NCBI GenBank assembly: GCA_037349105.1
Contig: JAYJMM010000120.1
Location: 124,001-188,000 of the forward strand
DNA from: Limnomonas spitsbergensis
Taxonomy: Eukaryota > Chlorophyta > Chlorophyceae > Chlamydomonadales
DNA length: 64,000 nt
Reading direction: 5' to 3'
Numbering within the stretch: the first letter of the stretch is position 1; each line of letters opens with the position of its first letter. The position numbers were made by a program, and so were the translations under genes. Of the stretch, positions 58,101 to 64,000 are shown in pieces. The notes under the pieces are model-generated. The model was not told the origin of the DNA, searched no databases, and saw only the letters and a program-made list of their open reading frames with translations.

Positions 58101-61100
58101 GAGGCAGGGTGGAAGGGGTTGGATTTAAGGGTTTATAGTTTTATATGTTATGATCTAGGGGGCAGGGTGCCAGGGTTAAGGCCTTAGGCGTTCAGCGTTT
58201 CCAACGGTGCGATCTAGGGGGGCATGGTGACAGGTTCCAAGGTTTCATGTCCAATGGTGCAGCCTTGGGGGCGGTGGGGGACAGGGTTAAAACCTGAGGT
58301 GGTCAGCGTTTCCAACGGCGCCTTCCGGATGCAGTATGACGGGTGACCCTGCTGCAGGGCAGGCCATCAGAGCATCAAATCGTAGTTCCTGCAGCAGTCT
58401 GCAGCCCCACTGGACTCAGCTTATTATCTAAGGATTTGAAGTATTGTAAAAGGGTTGAAAATATGAATAAAGGATTGAATCTGTCCAGACTGCATGCGCA
58501 GGCTACATCGACGATGTCAACGGGTGGGACTTTGCCGGGGCTTGCAAGACCCGCAACTCTGCTGGGCGGTGTGTGCAGTGCGGCAGCCGCGCCGAGCCCA
58601 TGGATGTGGAGGGCCACGGCACGCACGTTGCAGGCATCGTGGCTGCCGCGCGCAACAACTTGTTGGGCGGCTCAGGCGTGGCGCCGGGTGTGAAGCTCAT
58701 GATCCTGAGGGTGGGCCAAGGGGGGATGCAGCCAGGGGGCAAGAGGGGTCAAACTCATTTGTTTGATGGTCGTCGGGGGCGAATGCAGCGTTAAAAAGAT
58801 GAGGTCAGTTGTTTAAGACAGGTCCTAAACCCTTGAAGCACCTGCACGTATACCCTGTCTGCAGTGTCTATGTTTTTTGTCTCAGCTACATGTCTGCTAC
58901 ACTCCGGCCTAGGACTGGTGGCCCCGTTTGTGGCTAGCCATGCTGCCTCCGCCACCAGTCCTAGGCCGGTCCAGGTTTGGTCTCAATCGGGCCTTGGCGG
59001 CTGCATGGCGGCCTGCCAAAGGTGGACCGGTAGCCGAAGAAAGATGCACTGCCCTGCTGGGTTTGACTCTGTCGTCCCCCCCCCCTGCTGAGCAGTTACT
59101 CTCTTCCCTGCCAATGGGCTGCTCCTGATTCGATTCCATGAAAGGCAGGCCCCCACGTCCACATGTTTCACACCCTGGAGGAGGTCCCGCCCACCTGGTG
59201 CCTGCTGGCGGCACTGTGTGTCGTATTGCCGTACTGCCGTACTGCTCCCCCCCTCGTAACCCGTTACCCCCGACCTTCCCTGGATGCCTCCCCCCCCCAG
59301 GTGTCCGACTGCTTGGACGGAAGCATCTACGCCGCCGCAGTCACCTCAGCCTATGACTACGCCCTGCGCAACGGGGCGCACATCGTCCAGTGTTCGTTTG
59401 GCATGTCCTATCCCACCGGCTTTGCACCCACCAGCCCGGCGCCCTGGTACAATGCAGGGTGGAACCAGGCGTACGTGTCCGCCATCACCCCGCTGCAGCA
59501 AAACAATGTGTTGGTGGTGGCAGCTGCAGGTGGGGGAGCAGGGCATACTGTCGAGGGTTAAGGTGCAGGGGCGCCTCTCACCCCCCTGGCCTAGTTTAGG
59601 GTTTAGGCCTTAAAAGTTCCGTGTCTTACCCTTCATTTTTAGGGTTACAGGTTAAGGCCCTAAGTGTTTAGGGTTTAGGGTGACCCATCAGACGCCTGCT
59701 GGTGCTGAAGGGCCTGTCGCATGTGACGGCTGCGGGCATCGCATCATTGGCAGGCAGTCAGCAAAATAAATGATGATAGGCAATCATAACGACTTAAATG
59801 ATGGCAATCATAACGACTTAAATGATTGACAGTCAGCAAGAATTTGCAGATGCCATGCTCAAGTGCCTCTTGGTGCCCCAACATATTTACAGTTCTTTAC
59901 AGTTTTGTATGGGGCCTGTAGTATGGATGGGACCTGTCCTGGTTGGTGAAAACGAAATAGAAGTGCCCCCAGCATCCTCCATCCCTGTCCTGCTAGATCA
60001 CACCTGACATCCAGTTGCTGCCTTCCACCAAATCCAGACGGCCAGATCTCCCAACACCTCTGCCTCACACTGCCCCACAGCCCTGCCGCCCCCTGCCCCA
60101 TACCGACCCCCCCACAGCTTCATGCTCCCTGTCGCCCCAGCTTCCACATACTGCTTCCTGCCCCATGTTGCGGCCTGCCCCCTGCCCCATGTTGCCTCCT
60201 GCCCTATGTTGCCCCCTGCCCCCTGCCCCATGTCGCCTCCTGCGTCCTGCATCATGTTGCCCTCCTACCTCCTTGCCCTCTAGGTAACGAGGGCATAGAT
60301 ATGGACGTCCTGTCCTCCCTGGGCTATGCCTACAACCCATGCCTGGTCAAGCTGTCCAACGTGATGTGTGTGGGGGCCACAGACCCGTACGACGCCCTGA
60401 CCACCTTCTCCAACCGCGGCCGGCTGTCCGTCCACCTGGGGGCACCGGGGCTGGCCATCATGAGCACCATGCTGAGTGAGTACGGGGGCGGCTGGCTGCA
60501 CTTGGGGAGGGGAGGGGATGCTGCACTTGGGGAGGGGAGGGGCAGGGGCACCTCAGGACAGGCTTGAAATATGAAGTACGATGCGGTCGTTTCCGGTGCA
60601 AGTGTGTGGGCAGTTCGACTTGTGAGTGTAAATTTGGGTGTGGATGTTGCAGCAGGTGCGGATGTGTTATCAGAGACGTCATTCAATGTCTACTTCAGGA
60701 TTGTGTAGGTTCGTGTGTTCACTCGGGTATTACTTGCCGCCATGCTGGCAGATTCATGTATGTGGATGTAGGTGTGAGTGTGCGTGTTTACTAATGCAGC
60801 TCTTGCTTCCTTTCCGGCGAATTTATGTCCATGGCTGTGTGTGTAAAAATGTGTGGTGTTCTTTTCACTCGGGTGGTTCCGGCTTCCCTTTCCCCACATA
60901 CCTATTGGTTTGTGGATGTGTTTGAGAGTGTGCGTGTTCCCTGATGCATCCCTTCCCCTTCCTTGTTGGCAGATTCGAGCTATGCAGCGCTGTCGGGGAC
61001 GTCTATGGCGGCGCCGATGGTCAGCGGAGTAGCGGGACTGGCACTGGGTATCATTGGGATATTCTCAGGCAATTACTACCAGGTGGGTTGAGGGGAGCAG

Positions 61101-63655
61101 GTGGGAGGGGGGTCTTTCGCAATGGGTACCATGTTATTGGGGGAGGGGCGTTGTTTTATTGCAACTGCTACCAAGTTTGTGTGGGGGGTGGGGGGCTTTC
61201 GCAACTGCCACCAAGTTTGTGGTGGGGGTGGGGCGGTGGTCTTTTGCAACTGCTACCAAGTTTGTGTTTTGTGGGGGGCCTTTCACAATTGCTATCAGGT
61301 GTGGGAGGAGGGGCCGGTATTCTTCCGCAACCCCAACCAGGTGGGGGGGACCACCCTGCACTGCCGGGGCAATGCAAAGAGGCAAGGCCTCCTGAACAGC
61401 ATGTGCCTGCCTAGGCCCAGCCAGTGCTGGTTTAGAGGGATCGGCGCCTTCTAGAGTACACCCGGGATATATAACTCAAGACTTGCTAGACCTGAGCTAT
61501 GCATATGGATGTGCGCATAGCTCATACCAAGTCACCCTTTTGACCTGAATTCTGCCTCCACACTCCCCCGCCTACCCCTGCCCCTGCCCCTCCCCTCAGG
61601 CTGATCAGCTGAAGGGCCTCCTTATGAACTCCTCCGATCTGATGACTGGCACACCTTCCTTATCCAGTGGACGGGTCAACGGCTTCTCAGTGGTGCAGAA
61701 CTCATATGTGGTGGCATTCCAGCAGCTCATGGGTGAGCACAGGGCAGGGCAGGGCCAGACAGGGCCAGGGCAGGGCAGGCATGTGGTGGTGCACCAGCAG
61801 CTCATGGGTGAGCACAGGGCAGGGCAGGGCCAGACAGGGCCAGACAGGGCCAGGGCAGGGCAGGCATGTGGTGGCATTCCAGCAGCTCATGGGTGAGCAC
61901 AGGGCAGGGCAGGGCCAGACAGGGCCAGGGCAGGGTAGGCATGTGGTGGTGCACCAGCAGCTCATGGGTGAGCACAGGGCAGGGCAGGGCCAGACAGGGC
62001 CAGGGCAGGGCAGGCATGTGGTGGTGCACCAGCAGCTCATGGGTGAGCACAGGGCAGGGCAGGGCCAGACAGGGCCAGGGCAGGGCAGGCATGTGGTGGT
62101 GCACCAGCAGCTCATGGGCGAGCAGGGCATGGCAAGCAGGACCTTAAACGGGTCAGGTCAGTCCAGTCAGTGGAGAGCTCTAAGAGGTTTGAAAGATCTG
62201 GATGGTTTGATGCTGTCCAGCTATCCTTGCAGAAATAAGGTCTGACGGGTTATACTGTAAACCATATCCCAACCTTGGCTGGATCCTTCCTCCGGATCTC
62301 AACTTGGGGCTGGATCCCTCTTACAGATCTTAATGCCGTGCTAGATCCTTCCTACAGATCTTAACCTGGGGCTGGATCCGTTCCATGCTCCCATCCCTAA
62401 TGCCAGAGTGCTCCGCATCACTCACCCTCCCCCCCCTCCTCCCATACATACATCATGGTGGTCCTTCACCATGATTTCCCTCCTCCCCCCTCCTCCCATA
62501 CATCATGGTGGTCCTTCACCATTATTTCCCTCCTCCCTCCTCCTCCCATACATCATGGTGGTCCTTCACCATTATTTCCCTCCTCCCCCCTCCTCCCATA
62601 CATCATGGTGGTCCTTCACCATTATTTCCCTCCTCCCCCCTCCTCCCATACATCATGGTGGTCCTTCACCATTATTTCCCTCCTCCCTCCTCCTCCCATA
62701 CATCATGGTGGTCCTTCACCATTATTTCCCTCCTCCCTCCTCCTACCATACATCATGGTGGTCCTTCACCATTATTTCCCTCCTCCCCCCTCCTCCCATA
62801 CATCATGGTGGTCCTTCACCATTATTTCCCCCCTCCCTCCTCCTCCCATACATCATGGTGGTCCTTCACCATTATTTCCCTCCTCCCTCCTCCTCCCATA
62901 CATCATGGTGGTCCTTCACCATTATTTCCCTCCTCCCTCCTCCTCCCATACATCATGGTGGTCCTTCACCATTATTTCCCTCCTCCCCCCTCCTCCCATA
63001 CATCATGGTGGTCCTTCACCATTATTTCCCTCCTCCCTCCTCCTCCCATACATCATGGTGGTCCTTCACCATTATTTCCCCCCTCCCTCCTCCTCCCATA
63101 CATCATGGTGGTCCTTCACCATTATTTCCCTCCTCCCTCCTCCTCCCATACATCATGGTGGTCCTTCACCATTATTTCCCTCCTCCCTCCTCCTCCCATA
63201 CATCATGGTGGTCCTTCACCATTATTTCCCTCCTCCCTCCTCCTCCCATACATCATGGTGGTCCTTCACCATTATTTCCCTCCTCCCTCCTCCTCCCATA
63301 CATCATGGTGGTCCTTCACCATTATTTCCCTCCTCCCTCCTCCTCCCATACATCTTCAGGCCAATGGTGGTTGCAGCCGACACTCCAGGCCACGGCAGCG
63401 CTCCCCGTGACCATGCAGGGCTTCACGGAGACGTACATCTGGGCGCTCCCTGTGTTTCCCGCCACCACCTTCTCCCTTGACATCCCCCTCAGCCAGATAC
63501 CCGCCAGCCGCATCCTGGACGTGTCGGCGCGGCCGGGCGCGTCGCGTTTCACCTCGTTTAAGTATGGGTCATCCAGCGTGGCCGCCGTGTTCTCCTCATA
63601 CCTGGAGCTCAAATACGCAGGGATCCATAGCATCAGGGTGCAGGTGAATGGCTGA
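55160..63655 (+). CDS. membrane-anchored subtilisin-like serine protease (S8), 743 aa
   Basis: Extracytoplasmic serine endoprotease; substrate unknown. Exons: 55160-55324, 55400-55537, 55733-55864, 56156-56222, 56831-57265, 57857-57982, 58502-58710, 59301-59529, 60284-60475, 60973-61082, 61600-61732, 63360-63655; all phases agree. Residues 1-55 are polar and probably cytosolic. One membrane helix follows near 61-84 (AVVAILVLASVTALILLPVC), then a prodomain-like region with a Ser/Asn-rich linker around 230-255. The catalytic domain has IVDTGIDF (D323), EGHGTHVAGI (H393), the oxyanion Asn in AAGNEG (N502) and LSGTSMAAPMVSG (S575). The ~98-residue C-terminal beta-rich part resembles no domain I can name. 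The intron after exon 5 is GC-AG (CAG^GCAAGT). Green-algal subtilases include cell-wall lytic enzymes, but nothing here proves that role. Confidence 0.95.
56575..56830 (+). repeat. C/T-only tandem repeat extending a polypyrimidine tract
   Basis: Units of CCCTCCCTCCCCCTGCTCTC with CCCCTCATCCC, essentially no purine. It runs into the real acceptor of subtilase exon 5 (CCCTCAG^GCCCCC). A near-identical CCCTCAGGCCCCT occurs 220 bases earlier near 56603, so at least one decoy acceptor is present. Confidence 0.9.
57590..57856 (+). repeat. 40-bp tandem repeat, 6 copies, containing the subtilase exon 6 acceptor
   Basis: Units contain AGGCACCCCCCTAAACCCTATT and GCCTACCCTGTCC. The real acceptor and exon start (GTTCAG^GCACCCCCGAC) is the last copy. 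The preceding copies read GTTCAGGCACCCC or CTCGGAGGCACCCC, so at least one further perfect acceptor (near 57816) lies 40 bases upstream. Confidence 0.95.
58010..58345 (+). repeat. degenerate repeat of the subtilase exon 6 donor
   Basis: The real donor context is AACAACG^GTGCGTTCTGGGGG. Similar blocks (CCAACGGTGCGATCTAGGGG near 58200, CCAATGGTGCAGCC near 58249, CCAACGGCGCC near 58313) recur with ACAGG and GTTCAGCGTTTCC between them. Confidence 0.7.
61064..61345 (+). repeat. degenerate ~50-60-bp repeat of the subtilase exon 10 donor
   Basis: The exon end GCAATTACTACCAG^GTGGG is echoed five or six times downstream (GCAACTGCTACCAAGTTTGTG, GCAACTGCCACCAAGTTTGTG, CAATTGCTATCAGGTGTGGG, GCAACCCCAACCAGGTGGGG). 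Some copies keep a usable CAG^GTG donor. Confidence 0.85.
61700..62125 (+). repeat. 75-bp tandem repeat carrying the end of subtilase exon 11 and its donor
   Basis: CAGCAGCTCATGGGTGAGCA recurs with CTCATGG starting at 61726 (real), 61801, 61886, 61961, 62036 and 62111. Steps are 75 except one of 85. Copies include about 30 exon bases (GCATGTGGTG, CAGCAGCTCATGG) and the donor GTGAGC; the last copy has GCGAGC instead. 75 bases equal 25 codons, so use of a later donor could insert in-frame Gly/Gln/Arg-rich sequence. Confidence 0.97.
62440..63350 (+). repeat. 50-bp minisatellite, about 18 copies, ending at the subtilase exon 12 acceptor
   Basis: Units: CATACATCATGGTGGTCC, TTCACCATTATTTCC, then CTCC blocks; copies are almost identical. 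The array ends in the real junction CATACATCTTCAG^GCCAATGGTGG. The unit has CATACATC joined directly to ATGGTGG, i.e. the junction without its TTCAGGCCA core. Open frames of 300-415 codons here are artefacts. Confidence 0.95.
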
Positions 63656-64000
63656 AGGAGGGGCAAGACGTGCGCTATTGGTGGTGTCAGGGTGTAGGGT
63701 GCAGGTGAATGGCTGAAGGAGGGGCAAGACGTGCGCTATTGGTGGTGTCAGGGTTTAGGGTGCAGGTGAATGGCTGAAGGAGGGGCAAGACGTGCGCTAT
63801 TGGTGGTGTCAGGGTGTAGGGTGCAGGTGAATGGCTGAAGGAGGGGCAAGACGTGCGCTATTGGTGGTGTCAGGGTTTAGGGTGCAGGTGAATGGCTGAA
63901 GGAGGGGCAAGACGTGCGCTATTGGTGGTGTCAGGGTGTAGGGTGCAGGTGAATGGCTGAAGGAGGGGCAAGACGTGCGCTATTGGTGGTGTCAGGGTTA
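63636..64000 (+). repeat. 62-bp tandem repeat containing the subtilase stop codon region
   Basis: GTGCAGGTGAATGGCTGAAGG, the last codons and stop of the subtilase, is repeated about six times with GGGGCAAGACGTGCGCTATT and GGTGGTGTCAGGG between. Alternate copies differ as GTGTAGGG or GTTTAGGG, suggesting a 124-bp higher-order unit. The array continues beyond the window. Confidence 0.97.

Noticed and set aside
62408..63655. 415-codon plus-strand frame
   Set aside because: Only the last 98 codons are a real exon; the rest is a 50-bp minisatellite.

Overview
The window is nuclear DNA of a green alga (chlorophyte). The genes are rich in introns with ordinary GT-AG (and two GC-AG) junctions, and the protein set is plant- and alga-like: a DUF3110 protein with an N-terminal extension, an OPR/RAP organelle RNA-binding protein, a plant-type PP2C and a GEP4/PGPP1 phosphatase. 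Plant-type TTTAGGG-like words are scattered through spacers and introns. I cannot name the genus from sequence alone.

Layout: 1-2.2 kb spacer, with a possible last exon of an off-window plus-strand gene; 2.2-11.1 kb (-) aldo/keto reductase with large minisatellite-filled introns; 11.3-11.6 kb (-) small secreted ShKT-like ORF; 11.7-12.6 kb four tandem ~220-bp repeats; 12.6-15.8 kb no supported gene; 15.8-18.3 kb (-) mitochondrial-type phosphatidylglycerophosphate phosphatase; 19.5-21.6 kb (+) DUF3110 protein; 22.3-39.5 kb (-) DNA polymerase alpha catalytic subunit in 29 exons; 40.9-46.3 kb (-) coiled-coil protein; 47.2-50.1 kb (-) PP2C phosphatase, head to head across 192 bp with 50.3-54.8 kb (+) OPR/RAP protein; 55.2-63.7 kb (+) membrane-anchored subtilase; the last 0.35 kb is a tandem repeat of the subtilase stop region. 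Exon models were built by hand. For the eight spliced genes every junction is phase-consistent, and total coding length is divisible by three (POLA1 5,118 nt, subtilase 2,232, PP2C 1,140, OPR/RAP 2,694, DUF3110 1,041, PGPP1 666, coiled-coil 3,498, AKR 1,389).

The genes are housekeeping functions with no operon-like logic: replication (POLA1), cardiolipin/PG synthesis (PGPP1), organelle RNA metabolism (OPR/RAP), signalling (PP2C) and proteolysis (subtilase).

The most unusual property is in the introns. At about a dozen splice junctions in five different genes, the adjacent intron is filled with, or contains copies of, tandem repeats whose unit includes the local splice site and some of the neighbouring exon. 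Examples are ~30 decoy acceptors beside one 103-bp AKR exon, tandem decoy donors in PP2C and the subtilase, and three decayed 98-bp copies of a POLA1 exon start. The same process reached the subtilase stop codon. This looks like a genome-wide habit of tandem duplication nucleating at exon edges, with possible effects on splicing and intron origin. A second notable point is that POLA1 appears to have lost several conserved C-terminal metal-binding cysteines.
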